Assembly: GCA_937927975.1 (NCBI GenBank)
Contig: CALEZT010000201.1
Span: 1 to 51,113 of the forward strand
Source: an uncultured Phycisphaerales bacterium
GTDB taxonomy: Bacteria; Planctomycetota; Phycisphaerae; Sedimentisphaerales; Anaerobacaceae
Length of the DNA: 51,113 bases
Direction: 5' to 3'
Under the pieces are notes generated by a model, which worked only from the letters and a program-made list of their open reading frames with translations, was not told where the DNA came from and ran no database searches. Positions within the stretch are counted from its first letter, which is position 1, and the number at the start of each line of letters is the position of its first letter. The position numbers and the translations under genes were made by a program. Positions 15,399 through 25,244 of the stretch are shown piece after piece.

Positions 15399-17261
15399 TC
15401 AGGCCGTAGGGTGGAGGAATCCGAAGGGATTCGTGAAAGCCGTGCCGCCGTCGCCTGTGATTTCCGCACGCGCGTAGACTCCAAGGTCGGCCACTCTGCG
15501 ATAGGCCAGGCTCAGCCCGGTGTGCACGGTTCGCCCCTGCGAGATCCACACGCAGCAGTCGTCGCGTACCGCCCGGCCTCCGACCGTGGCGACGATCGTG
15601 AGACGACCGGCCTTCTCGTCGTGCGTGATCCGCTCGATGCGAGGCGTGCCTTCGACGCCGGCGACAGCCGGGTCGCGCAGGCGGGTCGAGGCGAAGTAGT
15701 ACCGCCCGGTCGTCAGGCTCTCCCTGGCCGTGCGCTCCTCCAGTCCCTGCGCCAGCAGCACGACCCAGTCGCCGCCCATGTGGCTCATCGCATGCATATC
15801 GTCGACTGCCACCCCCCAGACCGGCCGCTGCGGCATCAGAGCGGTGAGCAGCCGATCCCATAACTGGCGATCGAGGGGGATTTCGCGGTCCGGCCGCGTG
15901 CGGTTGAGCACTTCGATGCCCACCAGATGGCGATGCCTCGTGAAAAGGTTGATGTAGGACTCGACGGCCTTGTCGGGCACCTTGGACGGGAAGTCGGGAG
16001 GTCCGAAGCGTACGCAGCCGCCCGCTGTCCCGCTGGAAACCAGCGCCTCGGGCGCGTCGGAGAGGATCTGGAGGGCGGCGCCGGACGCCGTCTCGGCGTG
16101 GAACGGCCCTTGCGGATTGCCCGAAGTTTCCGCAGAAGCGGCTTGAATCGAACGGTCGGCCTTGACGGGGCATGCGTACTGAGCCACGAGGCCTTCTCCA
16201 GACACCAAACCGCCGGAGACCAGCGAGACCACCTCGTCCTGCGAGAGGACGCGCCGCCACAGACGGACCCGGCAGAGGTCCCCCTTGAAGACGGTCGATC
16301 CGGTGCGGGTATCCCGGCCAATGAAGAACGCGTCACCCTGCAATTCAAAGCCGCCCACGGGGTCTGAAGCCTGGCCCAGCAGCCGTCCGTCCAAATAGAG
16401 GTGGATCGTCCCCCCCTGGCAGACGCCGGCCGCATGATGCCATTGTCCGTCCCGCGTATTGATTCCGAGCGCGTCGCCGGAGACGTTTACGTCGATCGTC
16501 TTGCCCGCGCCGGGCTGCACGAAGACGCGAACCCTGTTCTCCGTATGCAGTTCCAGGTTCACCGACCCTTCCCGGCGCTCCGAGTAGTTGCCCAGCAGGA
16601 CGTTCCGCCCGGCGTCGCTGGTGCGAAACCACGTCTCGACCGTGAAGTCGTTCCGCGTGATCGCCCGCAGAGGCGGGGCCATCGGCGCCCGCATGCCGGA
16701 CGCAGGACTGTGCTCCGGCACCCAGTGCATCGCCGGATGACACACGATGGCCAGGCCACCGGCTTTGGCGACCCCCGCCACCGCCGCGTCGAGGTCGCTC
16801 TCCGGCGTCTCGTAACTGCTGAACAGGCTCAGGACGTGATGATGACGCGACAGTTCGTTGGCGGAAATCGCAAGCATCTTCATCGATACCGGATCACGTT
16901 CGAACGCCGTCCAGGGCCACGTGCTTCGATTGTGATCCGTGATGGCCAGCGCGTGGTAGCCTCGAACGTGGTACTCATCGATCACCCGCGAGGGAACCAT
17001 ACGCCCGTCGCTCTGGGTCGTGTGGGTGTGCAGGTTGGCCTTGTGCTGGCCCACCCGATCCCAGTCCACGTCCCGGTACGGATTGACCAGCAGGACCCTG
17101 CCGCCGTGTCCTTCGGAATCTCGCCCGAGGGCTTTCGATGCGGCAGAAGCCGCCACGCAGAAGAACAGTTTGAGGGTCGAACGCCGCGTGGGAGAAGCGA
17201 GAGATGCCGGGCCCTTCCCGCTGTCGTTACGATCGCTGGTCAGAACGGTTCCATTCGACAC
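15399..17261 (-). CDS. Tat-exported PHP-domain protein with an inserted LamG domain
   Basis: 620 aa, starting at GTG 17261 with AAAGGAG 7 nt upstream. Residues 24-45 look like a twin-arginine signal (TRRSTLKLFF), unlike the Sec-type signals of its neighbours. The first part of a PHP domain runs from about 74 to 180: NLHTHTTQSDG (H78, H80), ITDHN (D109, H110), ELSRHHH and IVCHPAMHW (H175). A LamG/concanavalin-like domain follows at about 195-355 (FTVETWFRTSD, GQWHHAAGVCQGG, LYLDGRLLG, FIGRD). The PHP fold then resumes at about 435-510 (GIEVLNR, GVAVDDMHAMSHMGGDW). Exported hydrolysis of a phosphate ester attached to glycan is a possible role. It is the last gene of the LamG/pseudopilin operon. 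Confidence 0.82.
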   Translation of the reverse strand: MSNGTVLTSDRNDSGKGPASLASPTRRSTLKLFFCVAASAASKALGRDSEGHGGRVLLVNPYRDVDWDRVGQHKANLHTHTTQSDGRMVPSRVIDEYHVRGYHALAITDHNRSTWPWTAFERDPVSMKMLAISANELSRHHHVLSLFSSYETPESDLDAAVAGVAKAGGLAIVCHPAMHWVPEHSPASGMRAPMAPPLRAITRNDFTVETWFRTSDAGRNVLLGNYSERREGSVNLELHTENRVRVFVQPGAGKTIDVNVSGDALGINTRDGQWHHAAGVCQGGTIHLYLDGRLLGQASDPVGGFELQGDAFFIGRDTRTGSTVFKGDLCRVRLWRRVLSQDEVVSLVSGGLVSGEGLVAQYACPVKADRSIQAASAETSGNPQGPFHAETASGAALQILSDAPEALVSSGTAGGCVRFGPPDFPSKVPDKAVESYINLFTRHRHLVGIEVLNRTRPDREIPLDRQLWDRLLTALMPQRPVWGVAVDDMHAMSHMGGDWVVLLAQGLEERTARESLTTGRYYFASTRLRDPAVAGVEGTPRIERITHDEKAGRLTIVATVGGRAVRDDCCVWISQGRTVHTGLSLAYRRVADLGVYARAEITGDGGTAFTNPFGFLHPTA

Positions 17262-17286
17262 GATGATTCTCCTTTCCTTGATGAAT

Positions 17287-17312
17287 GCAGGGCGCCCCGG
17301 AGGGCGCCCTGC
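17287..17312 (-). other. Intercistronic 10-bp hairpin
   Basis: GCAGGGCGCC (17287-17296) pairs perfectly with GGCGCCCTGC (17303-17312) around a 6-nt loop, between the LamG/discoidin gene and the Tat-PHP gene. No T-run follows on the minus strand. It could set the ratio of the two products by RNA processing or partial termination. Confidence 0.5.
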
Positions 17313-17355
17313 TCTCTTGGCTCATCTGATGATGCACGTCAACTCTGCCGGTGGA

Positions 17356-20300
17356 TCAGAACCTGGGATCGATCGGCGTTCTGGCGCCGGCCAGCCAGGC
17401 GACCTCCCCCTGGGACAGGGCCGCACCGTACACCCGCAGGTCGTCCATGGCCCCGTGGAAGAACAGCACGCCCGAGATGCGGTTGTCGGCGCCGATGCGG
17501 TGGTTGGTCGTGAACGTGACGTCCGTCCCGGCCTTCGTCGCCGTCGCCTCCAGCCGCCCGTCGATGTACGTGTAGCAGGCGTTGGCCGCTTTGTCCCGCA
17601 CCCAGGCGACGTGGTGCCAGGTGTCGTCTCTCAGATCGGTCGTTCCACGGGAGTCCACTTCGCCATTGTTCCAGAACTGGCGCGTCTGGCCGGCGGAATG
17701 GAATTCCCAGTTGCAGTTCGGGGTGTCGTTGTAGTTGCCCAGCAGAATGCCCACACGAGTCGTGGCGCCCAGGCCGCCCGTACCGACAAGCGGGATCTTG
17801 ACCCACGCGGCCAGCGTGTTGGACGACGAGCCGATCGTTAGCTTCGAGGGCAACGTGATCTCGTCCCCATCGCCGTCGAACGTCAGAGCAGTCCCGGTCA
17901 TGCCGGCCACCCATTGCGGGTTGCCCTTGATGGTCCCGTGGTTGGCAAGGCTGCCCACGTCGCGGGCGGAGGTCCCAGACCCCTCGTCGAATGCCCACCC
18001 GTGCAACAGACCCGCAGGGCTTGGCTCGACAGGCACCAGGAGATCGGTCGCCGCGGGATACAGCCGGATGTCGTCAAAGTACAGAATGCCTTTGGCCCCG
18101 GCGCCTTCGACACCGATCGTCAGCGTCTTGACGCTGGACAGCCCCGCGCCCATCGTCGAGAGATCGACAATCCATGGACGCCAAATCGCCTCTTCGGTGT
18201 CTGCCGCGTTGCCTGCGTAGAGCAGCTTGACGCTGTTGATCTTGAGGTACAGGCGTCCCGTGTTGCCGACCTCGCCGCGGAAGTACAGGACGAGGGTCCG
18301 AATCCCGTGGGCCCTCCAGTCCTGGGGCGCGGCGAAGGATCGGGTCGTCTCGGAAACGGTCACAGGGGAGACGTTCGCATAAGTCAACGGCATCGACTGC
18401 CTGCCGCCGTGAATCTTCGCGGTCTCGCTGAACGGAGCTTCAAGGTATCCGACCTGCGAGCCGGTCTTGTTCTCCCAGCCGTCGATCCAGGTCTGATAGA
18501 TCCGGCCGCCCTCCACATCCGTGTAGCTCTCAAAGTCTTCGACGATCAGGTACTCCTTCGTCGAGAAACTCCACACCTTTCCCTCCCAGACGCTCGGATC
18601 GGCCGCGACGTTGACCTCGTTGACCTTCCAGTAATACGTTGTGTCCAGATCGAGAGCGGCCTCGTGTCGGCACGCGGATTCCGTGCCAGCCAAGGCCGTG
18701 CCATCGACCACCGCCTGCTCGTCGGCGGCCAGATACACGTCGTGCTGAACGGCCCCGCGACCGGTCCGCCAGGTCAGCGGTGTCCGTGGGTCCACGTCCG
18801 CGGCGCCGGAAACCGGTTCAGGCTGCCGCGCACGCATTGGAACGTAGAGGAAGCGGACCTCGCTCAGGCCGTACTGCGGCAGGATGCCGCCCCAGTTGCT
18901 CACGGCGGTAATCCGGACGTATCGTGCGGCCTGGCCATCAAACTCAACGGTGGTGTTCGCCGGATGCGCCGCCTGGCCCGAAGCCCGGGCGAACTCATGG
19001 ACTCCCCCCAGGACCACCCAAGTGCTTCCGTCGATCGAGGATTCCACCATCGCTTCCTTGATCCCCAGGCCGACGACCGACTCCAGTTCGCTGTTGTGGT
19101 TCCAGACCTGCATCTGGTGGAGCACGTAGACGTCATCGAATTCGTACTGGATCCAGGCGGAGCCGCCGGCCGTGACAGTGTTGCTCAGCCACATATCCGC
19201 CTTGCGCGACGAATGCAGATCCGCGTTGTCCAGGCCGGACTTGTCCACGGTCTTGGAGGGGCCTTCCGCCTCGCCGGCAGAGCCCGAGGCGACGGCTTTG
19301 ACCGATGCGGAGGGAAGCGGATAGGCTTCCGGCTCGACCGTGAAACTCCACACCTTGCCCTTGAAAATCGCGGTGTCCGGGGCCGCGTTGACTTCGTCGA
19401 TCCGCCAGTAGTAGACTTGGCCGTACTGAAGGATGACCGGGGGGACGTACAGATCTACGTCCTGGCCCTGACTGGCCAGAACGCCGCGCGGATCGGTTCG
19501 GCTCGCGGTGTTGACGTCTGCGAACACGGTCCCGATATACACGTCGTGGGTCGCCGCGTACGGTCCCGGCGTCCAGCTCAGCGCCGTATCGCGCGGCACG
19601 TCGACCGATTTGTCGGAGGGCACGGGGGAAGTCGCCACGCTGTGGTCCATGGGCCCGGCCATGATCGCGACGATTTCTTCCTGCGACATCGCCCGGCTGT
19701 AAAGCTGGAGATCGTCTGCCAGGCCGTGGAAGTTCGGCGGGGAACCCCGGTTGTCGCCGCCGATCCGGTGGTTGGTGTTGAACGTGATGTCCGTTCCGAC
19801 GGTCGCGGTCCTGGTCTCGAGCCGCCCGTCGATGTACAGGAAGAACCCCTTGGCGGCCTTGTCCCGCACCCAGGCGACGTGATGCCAGGTGTCGTCCCTG
19901 AGGTTGGTCGTTCCGCGGGCGTCCACTTCGCCCCCATTCCACCACATCCGCATCTCGCCGGCGGCATGGAGTTCCCAGTTGGTGTTGGGGCTGTCGTTGT
20001 AGTTGCCCAGCAGGATTCCTACCCGTTCCCCCGAATCCAAGCCTTTGGTGCCGACGAGAGGAACCTTGATCCACGCGGCGAACGTACAGGACGAGGAGCC
20101 GATCGGCAGCTTCGCCGGCAGCGTGATCTCGTCCTGGTCGCCGTCGAAGTCCAGGGCACCGCCCATCACGCCGGACGTCCATGCCGGGCTGCTGAGAAAG
20201 GTCCCGTCATAGCCGTGTCCACTGGAATCGTGAGCCGTCGTGCCGGATCCTTCGTCGAAGGCCCACCAGGCAATCAGGTGCGGGTCAAGCTTCCCGAGAG

Positions 20301-20361
20301 TCGAGGAAGTCGCCCCCAGCAATCCCACGAACAGAACCGCAAGAAAGATTCTCTTATGCAT
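17356..20361 (-). CDS. Large secreted LamG / discoidin-type multidomain protein
   Basis: 1001 aa from the ATG at 20361, which has GGAGG 6 nt upstream and begins a signal peptide (MHKRIFLAVLFVGLLGATSS); an 11-codon longer frame has neither. Modules in order are: LamG (about 25-230, LIAWWAFDEGSGT, DTWHHVAWVRDKA); an Ig/FN3-like linker (DVPRDTALSWTPG, THDVYIGT); an F5/8-type discoidin-like domain (about 345-505, GGSAWIQYEFDDVY, ARYVRITAVSNWGG); a second linker; a beta-sandwich starting DFESYTDVEGGRIYQTW; and a second LamG (about 800-1000) nearly identical in motifs to the first. No catalytic centre is seen. A glycan- or surface-binding role is inferred. It follows the pseudopilin gene by 36 bp. 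Confidence 0.85.
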   Translation of the reverse strand: MHKRIFLAVLFVGLLGATSSTLGKLDPHLIAWWAFDEGSGTTAHDSSGHGYDGTFLSSPAWTSGVMGGALDFDGDQDEITLPAKLPIGSSSCTFAAWIKVPLVGTKGLDSGERVGILLGNYNDSPNTNWELHAAGEMRMWWNGGEVDARGTTNLRDDTWHHVAWVRDKAAKGFFLYIDGRLETRTATVGTDITFNTNHRIGGDNRGSPPNFHGLADDLQLYSRAMSQEEIVAIMAGPMDHSVATSPVPSDKSVDVPRDTALSWTPGPYAATHDVYIGTVFADVNTASRTDPRGVLASQGQDVDLYVPPVILQYGQVYYWRIDEVNAAPDTAIFKGKVWSFTVEPEAYPLPSASVKAVASGSAGEAEGPSKTVDKSGLDNADLHSSRKADMWLSNTVTAGGSAWIQYEFDDVYVLHQMQVWNHNSELESVVGLGIKEAMVESSIDGSTWVVLGGVHEFARASGQAAHPANTTVEFDGQAARYVRITAVSNWGGILPQYGLSEVRFLYVPMRARQPEPVSGAADVDPRTPLTWRTGRGAVQHDVYLAADEQAVVDGTALAGTESACRHEAALDLDTTYYWKVNEVNVAADPSVWEGKVWSFSTKEYLIVEDFESYTDVEGGRIYQTWIDGWENKTGSQVGYLEAPFSETAKIHGGRQSMPLTYANVSPVTVSETTRSFAAPQDWRAHGIRTLVLYFRGEVGNTGRLYLKINSVKLLYAGNAADTEEAIWRPWIVDLSTMGAGLSSVKTLTIGVEGAGAKGILYFDDIRLYPAATDLLVPVEPSPAGLLHGWAFDEGSGTSARDVGSLANHGTIKGNPQWVAGMTGTALTFDGDGDEITLPSKLTIGSSSNTLAAWVKIPLVGTGGLGATTRVGILLGNYNDTPNCNWEFHSAGQTRQFWNNGEVDSRGTTDLRDDTWHHVAWVRDKAANACYTYIDGRLEATATKAGTDVTFTTNHRIGADNRISGVLFFHGAMDDLRVYGAALSQGEVAWLAGARTPIDPRF

Positions 20362-20397
20362 GAAATCCTCCATTTCCTGACATTCCTCAGTCATTGA

Positions 20398-21171
20398 TCA
20401 AGGAGCCGCATCGCTGGCGGCCTTTCCACAGAACCAGTAGGGCAAGATGTCCTCACCCTCGGATTCTCTTACGTTCGATATGTGTCCGTCGAGCCAGAGG
20501 AGATTGCACCGCCGAGAGTGACGGTAGATCTGCCCGAGTGGGTCGGGATAGTGCTCGGGCGTGTTGTAAGCCAGGCTGGTGTACTCCTGGCGCCACTGGG
20601 GGAGATTGATGCGGTCTCCCTTGCGGATGTGCAGCATGTCTCCGTTGTTCTCGAGGAAGTGCTCCAGATGATCCAACGCCAGGATGCGTTCGCTGGCCTG
20701 CGGCGTCAACAGCACCTTCTGGTTCTTCTGCCGGCCGCTCAGGAAGCCATTGAGACCATACGTCCCATCCCAGAACAGGCTCGAATTGGCGTAGTCGCCC
20801 AGATCGTCCATGTACCGGGAAGAGGGACAGATGAACGCATCCACCTGCTTGCAGTAGGGGAAGTACGCCACCCCCCAGTAAGCCAGGCCGTCGTTCTTGC
20901 CGATCATCTCCCTGGTCTTGACCAGGCTGTCGGCGCCGACCCCGAACTTGTACCACACTCCCTGATTGGGCGAAGGGTGCGTCTTGCCGTTGTTGTCCTC
21001 CGCGTACATCAGGATTGCCAGGTGGATGTTCTTCAGATTCCCGGAACAGTAGACGGCTCTTGCCTGCTGTCTGGCCCGATTGAGCGAAGGCAGCAGAATC
21101 GCCATCAGTACGGCGATGATCGCGATCACCACCAGCAGCTCAATCAGGGTGAATCCGACTTTTCTCCTCAT
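20398..21171 (-). CDS. Type II secretion-like pseudopilin (DUF1559-like), copy 1
   Basis: 257 aa from the ATG at 21171, chosen because the prepilin leader MRRKVG then directly precedes the cleavage site [10 protein letters not shown] and GGAAGGA lies about 10 nt upstream. The hydrophobic N-helix ([20 protein letters not shown]) carries Glu at +5. The middle holds a Cys pair ([15 protein letters not shown]). The C-terminal part has [16 protein letters not shown] and LLWLDGHIS, the last a hallmark of planctomycete pseudopilins. It is paralogous to the protein at 39614-40372 (shared NGKTH, NGDMLHI, GEDI/V..YW). It sits 41 bp after the three-LamG gene and before the LamG/discoidin gene, so it may be exported with or help export these proteins under phosphate limitation. 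Confidence 0.88.
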   Translation of the reverse strand: MRRKVGFTLIELLVVIAIIAVLMAILLPSLNRARQQARAVYCSGNLKNIHLAILMYAEDNNGKTHPSPNQGVWYKFGVGADSLVKTREMIGKNDGLAYWGVAYFPYCKQVDAFICPSSRYMDDLGDYANSSLFWDGTYGLNGFLSGRQKNQKVLLTPQASERILALDHLEHFLENNGDMLHIRKGDRINLPQWRQEYTSLAYNTPEHYPDPLGQIYRHSRRCNLLWLDGHISNVRESEGEDILPYWFCGKAASDAAP

Positions 21172-21212
21172 GATGGACTTCCTTTCCTTCCGTTGTCGTG
21201 TCCGCCCGCGGC

Positions 21213-23945
21213 TCACAAACCCCGGCTCAGGATGTTGCCACCGTTGACGTACCCGGGCGATTCGTAGAGGGCCTCGACCTGAGCGGCGTTCAACGCCACA
21301 TCGAAGAAAGCAACGTCGTCGATGTAGCCGTCGAAATTGCGCCCCCCGTTGCGGTCCCGGAAATCGCCGATGTTGATGAATCGAGTCTCCGCGAGACCGA
21401 GGCCCGGCGTGGACTCATAGCGATCCCGCAACTGACCGTCGAAGTAGAACTCCGCGTAACCCGCCTGGGCATCGTAGACCAGGGCGAAGTGATGCCATGG
21501 ATCTGCAAGACTGATCAGGGGGCCCGTGGTGTCCGAGAAACTCGGATCGCCCCGGAGGTACCATTCGCCGCCGTCCAGTGCGTCGCCCTCGACACGCGTG
21601 CCGTAACTGACGTTGTAGTCGCTGCTTTCGATGATGAACGGGCGAGCGTCGGAGCCGTCGTCGCTGATGTCTTTGAACTTGAACCACCCGATGACGCTGA
21701 CCTGTTTCTGGTTGACCATCAGAGGGGACGGCTCGATGGTGACCAGGTTCGCCGCCGTCTTGGCGTCGTCGATCTTGAGCGCCCCGGCGCCGACCGCGAC
21801 ATCCTCCCCGGAGATGACGGGGTGACCGATGACCTGGCAGTCGAACAGAGGATCGCCCGCCGCATTGGTGAAGTCCACGTCGAACGGATAGTAGGCAACC
21901 AGGCCCGCCACCGTGCTGAACTCGGACGCCGTTCCCTCGAAGACCGTCGCACCCGTCACGACGTCCACCCGCCAGTAGTATGTCTTTCCGTATTCCAGGG
22001 TCACGTCCAGTCTTGTGGCGGACGTCGTCGCGTGCACGGTCTTGAAGGCCGTGGCCGAATTGGCGCCAAAATACACGCGGTAGGTCGGGTTCTCAACGTC
22101 TTGCGGAGCTTGCCAGCTCAGGTTCGTGCCCAGAGGCACCTTCCGGCCCGTCGGCTGAAGTCCCTTGGCATACACGTCGCTCAAAGCGGTCACAACCGTA
22201 GCCGGCGTGATCTCGATGCCATCGTACTTCCCGTGATACAACGCTTTGACCTGCTTGGGCGTCAACGCCACGTCGAAGGCGGCAAGGTCGTCGACGTATC
22301 CGTCCCACATGCGCCCGCCGTCGGCGGCGCGATAGTCGCCGATATTCAGCATGTCGTGGGCGCCGAGACCGTCGCCGAGCTTTTCGTAGGGTTTGCCGGT
22401 CAGTTGATCCCGCAGTTCGCCGTCGAAGTAGAAGGAACCGGTGCCTGCGATCGCGTCGTAGACGAGGGCCACATGGTGCCAGCCCGAGAGATTCGGATCG
22501 ACCGGGCCGGTCGTGTCGCTGAAGCCCGGTGTTCCCAGCAGATACCACTCGCCGAGGTCCAGGCCGCCGGTCTCGAATCGCGTGCCGTAGCTGACGACGT
22601 AGTTCGGAGCGGTCTCGAAGACGAAAGGACGCGTCGCGGAGCCGTTGCCCGCGATGTCTTTGTATTGATACCAGCAGGTGATGCTCATCGTACGCTGGCC
22701 GGCGAAAAAGGGGCTTTTCGGGATCTGGACCAGGCCGTGGACGGAGGAATCGAACGCGCTCAGACGCAGAGCGCCGACACCGACCTTGACCTCTTCCGAA
22801 GAGATCGACACGCATTCCCCCGTGTCGATCACCACACCGTCGTACCGGCTTTCGCCCAGGACGTTGCGATAGTCCACATCGAACGGCCAGTAGGCGACCA
22901 GCCCTCGATTCTGATAGACCTCGAAGCAAGCCACATCCGAATCCTCATCGCCGAGGAAGGAGTGAATCGTCACCTTCCAGAAGTACGTCGTCCCTTCGAC
23001 AACCGCCGGGACGTACTGCGTTTCCGCGATTCCCTCGGCAAGCAGCACCAGAGCGTTCGGATCGGTCCCGAGCCACACGTCGTACGTGGCCTGTCCGAAC
23101 TGCGGCGGATTCCACGACAGGGCGACCGAGTCCGCATACAGCCTGGCGCCATCGGCGGGAAAGACCAGACTGGGCTTGAACGTGAGCACGGCTGTCAGGA
23201 TATTCAACGGAGTGATCGTATTGGGTTCGCTGTAGAGGGCCGCGACCTGATCCGCGCTGAGCTCGACGCCGAAGACGGCTATTTCGTCAAGGTAGCCATC
23301 CCAGTTGCGGCTCCCGTCGGCGGCCCGGTGCGTCCCGATGTTGAAACCCGCCTGGTTGGGCTTGGGGTTGTTGTCGATGGTCACGGCGACGGTGCTGAAC
23401 AGCTTGCCGTCGTGGTAGTACTTGAGATAGCTGTTGACTGTGTTCCACACGAGGGCGACATGGTGCCATTGCCCGTCCTCGACCACCGGCCCCGCTCCGT
23501 TCAGCGCCCCCTGTGTTTCCGTGTCGAAGTACCACTGCGAGTATTTGCCCGTCGTGCCGTTGCGGATGCCGAACGACAGCGAATAGCCGGGCTGGGTCTC
23601 CCAGATGAAGTTCCGCTCGTCCGAACCGTCGCCGCTGATGTCGCAGTACTTGTACCAGCCGACCACCGTCCGCACCACCGGAGCCGGACCGATGAAGTCC
23701 TGCAGAACGGCAACGTGACTCTTGGTGGTCTTGTCGTCGTCGATCCGCAAGGCGCCGACTCCCGCCCTCACGTCCTCGCCCGAAATCACCGCCATGCCAG
23801 AGGGAATTCCATCGTACTGCTCGTCGCCTGCGGCGTTGCGAAAATCCGTGTCGAACGGCCAGTAGGCGATCAGTCCGTCCTCCGCCTGCGAGACAGGCGC
23901 CAGGAGCGCCAGGAGCGTCAACCAGGACCCTACCCATCTTTTCAT
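21213..23945 (-). CDS. Secreted protein with three LamG modules
   Basis: 910 aa. A signal peptide ([21 protein letters not shown]) precedes three homologous LamG/concanavalin-like modules at roughly 24-240, 335-570 and 690-905. Each has GLIAYWPFD / GLVAYWPFD / GLVAYYPFD, an ISGDGSD / IAGNGSA / ISDDGSD block, a WHHVALV or WHHFALV strand and a [17 protein letters not shown] end. Ig-like spacers ([37 protein letters not shown]) separate them. No enzyme motif is seen. AAGGAG lies 9 nt before the ATG. It is the first gene after Pho box D, with a predicted leader of about 87 nt. Cell-surface or glycan binding is inferred. Confidence 0.85.
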   Translation of the reverse strand: MKRWVGSWLTLLALLAPVSQAEDGLIAYWPFDTDFRNAAGDEQYDGIPSGMAVISGEDVRAGVGALRIDDDKTTKSHVAVLQDFIGPAPVVRTVVGWYKYCDISGDGSDERNFIWETQPGYSLSFGIRNGTTGKYSQWYFDTETQGALNGAGPVVEDGQWHHVALVWNTVNSYLKYYHDGKLFSTVAVTIDNNPKPNQAGFNIGTHRAADGSRNWDGYLDEIAVFGVELSADQVAALYSEPNTITPLNILTAVLTFKPSLVFPADGARLYADSVALSWNPPQFGQATYDVWLGTDPNALVLLAEGIAETQYVPAVVEGTTYFWKVTIHSFLGDEDSDVACFEVYQNRGLVAYWPFDVDYRNVLGESRYDGVVIDTGECVSISSEEVKVGVGALRLSAFDSSVHGLVQIPKSPFFAGQRTMSITCWYQYKDIAGNGSATRPFVFETAPNYVVSYGTRFETGGLDLGEWYLLGTPGFSDTTGPVDPNLSGWHHVALVYDAIAGTGSFYFDGELRDQLTGKPYEKLGDGLGAHDMLNIGDYRAADGGRMWDGYVDDLAAFDVALTPKQVKALYHGKYDGIEITPATVVTALSDVYAKGLQPTGRKVPLGTNLSWQAPQDVENPTYRVYFGANSATAFKTVHATTSATRLDVTLEYGKTYYWRVDVVTGATVFEGTASEFSTVAGLVAYYPFDVDFTNAAGDPLFDCQVIGHPVISGEDVAVGAGALKIDDAKTAANLVTIEPSPLMVNQKQVSVIGWFKFKDISDDGSDARPFIIESSDYNVSYGTRVEGDALDGGEWYLRGDPSFSDTTGPLISLADPWHHFALVYDAQAGYAEFYFDGQLRDRYESTPGLGLAETRFINIGDFRDRNGGRNFDGYIDDVAFFDVALNAAQVEALYESPGYVNGGNILSRGL

Positions 23946-24038
23946 CGCGTGTTCTCCTTTCCTTCAGTGTGTTGGACCCATACCCGCTCGCGCGGGCGCG
24001 GAAGCGTGAGTGGATACAAATATCCATCTGCGTAGTAC

Positions 24039-24090
24039 AGGATAGGATAAATAATTCGATCGGCATTAAGATTGCATTATTTGTTCATTA
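24039..24090 (-). promoter_or_regulatory. Pho-box promoter D (LamG/pseudopilin operon)
   Basis: Minus-strand cores TAAT (24090), TAAT (24079), TAAT (24068) and GAAT (24057) lie at exact 11-bp steps. TATCCT (24044-24039) follows after 9 bp. The region is much AT-richer than its surroundings. Confidence 0.75.
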
Positions 24091-24207
24091 TTCTGCGGGG
24101 GGCGCTCGCAGCCGTTGCGGCGGAGCGGCCCGCAGGGTATGCTGCCGGGCTGTTGCGTGATGGTGCGTTCATTGCGGGTTGGTGTTTTTGTGGGATTCCT
24201 GTTGACT

Positions 24208-25077
24208 ATGAGTCTCCCAGCAAAGGATTCCGGCAGAGTGGTCGCGGCCGATTCGGTTCGGGGCCTGCGTCTGACCGAGCGATTTGAGGTCCTGCGGCAC
24301 AGTCTGACGCATTCGGAGACGGCCGCCTGCGAGTATTTCATGAAGCACCCCGAGAGCGTCTACCTCTCGATCACCGACGTGGTCCAGAACAGCCGGATCA
24401 GCTACGGCTCAATCATGCGCCTGTGCCGCAAGCTCGGTTGCGCGGGCTTCCAGGAATTCAAAGTCCTGTTGGCGCAGGAGCTTGCGAAGGACCGGGACAA
24501 CGGGTCGCAGGAGCCGCCCAGTCCGTTCTTCCAGACTCTGGAGAAGACCAAACGCGACATTCTCAACACGCGGAGCCTGCTCCAGCAAGAGACGATCGTC
24601 CGGGCCGCCCGCGCCTTCAACAGGGCGCACCAGATCCTCATCGGCGGCATCGCCGGTTCCGCGTCGCCGGCGATCGGATTCGAGTACAAGCTCAGCCGTC
24701 TCGGGCTGCCGGTCGTGGTGATTACGGAAGGCTACAACATGGCCATCCGCGCCGCCACTCTGGGCGACAAGGACGTCTTCGTGGCGATCAGCTTCTCCGG
24801 CGCGACCAAGGACATCCTGCGAGCGGCCGAGGTGGCCCGCGCCAACGGGACGACCGTCGTCTGCCTGACCGCGTTCTTGAAGGCCCCTCTCGTCGCACTG
24901 TCCGATCTGTGCTTCTTCCTCTCGACCAACTGCGAGCCGCTCTCCTGCGAGGTGTTCTCGACGATCCCCTGCGAGTTCGTGCTGGACATCCTGTTCTCCG
25001 AACTGTGCCGGATTCGCAAGAACGCCCGGGCCGCCATCGAAAAAACGTTCGACGCCATCTCCGACAAGCGGATCTGA
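24208..25077 (+). CDS. RpiR/MurR-family transcriptional regulator (HTH plus SIS domain)
   Basis: 289 aa from the ATG at 24208. The frame stays open upstream to a TTG at 24115, but that extension has no protein-like pattern. No start has a strong ribosome site; GTG at 24238 with AAGGA upstream is an alternative. The N-terminal HTH_6-type domain is visible as LRHSLTHSETAACEYFMKHP, VYLSITDVVQNSRISYGSIMRLCRKLGCAGFQEFK. The C-terminal SIS fold binds phosphosugars in this family (HQILIGGIAGSASPAIGFEYKLSRLG, VFVAISFSGATKDILRAAEVARANG). It is divergent from the LamG operon and lies just upstream of phnD. It may regulate either set in response to a sugar phosphate. No Pho box precedes it on its own strand. 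Confidence 0.85.
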   Translation: MSLPAKDSGRVVAADSVRGLRLTERFEVLRHSLTHSETAACEYFMKHPESVYLSITDVVQNSRISYGSIMRLCRKLGCAGFQEFKVLLAQELAKDRDNGSQEPPSPFFQTLEKTKRDILNTRSLLQQETIVRAARAFNRAHQILIGGIAGSASPAIGFEYKLSRLGLPVVVITEGYNMAIRAATLGDKDVFVAISFSGATKDILRAAEVARANGTTVVCLTAFLKAPLVALSDLCFFLSTNCEPLSCEVFSTIPCEFVLDILFSELCRIRKNARAAIEKTFDAISDKRI

Positions 25078-25130
25078 CGCCCGGTCGGGCCTCCCACCTT
25101 CCCCGCCGGCACAAATGCGCCGCCTCCAGC

Positions 25131-25179
25131 GCATTCCTATTGCATTTCTAATGCGTCGCTAACTTGACCCCTGTATGGT
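25131..25179 (+). promoter_or_regulatory. Pho-box promoter E (phosphonate operon)
   Basis: Three consecutive 11-mers align almost perfectly: GCATTCCTATT, GCATTTCTAAT and GCGTCGCTAAC (25131-25163). A 10-bp gap leads to TATGGT (25174-25179). The predicted leader to the phnD ATG at 25245 is about 59 nt. Confidence 0.8.
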
Positions 25180-25244
25180 GGATATTATTATCAATCCGTG
25201 AAGCTCTGTCTTGGATAGGATAGTCACCTGATGAAGGGGTCACG

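Noticed and set aside
17914..24035. Very long plus-strand open frames (827 and 945 codons) opposite the LamG genes
   Set aside because: They mirror the minus-strand LamG genes codon by codon in high-GC DNA, have no ribosome sites and give sequence without secondary-structure logic.
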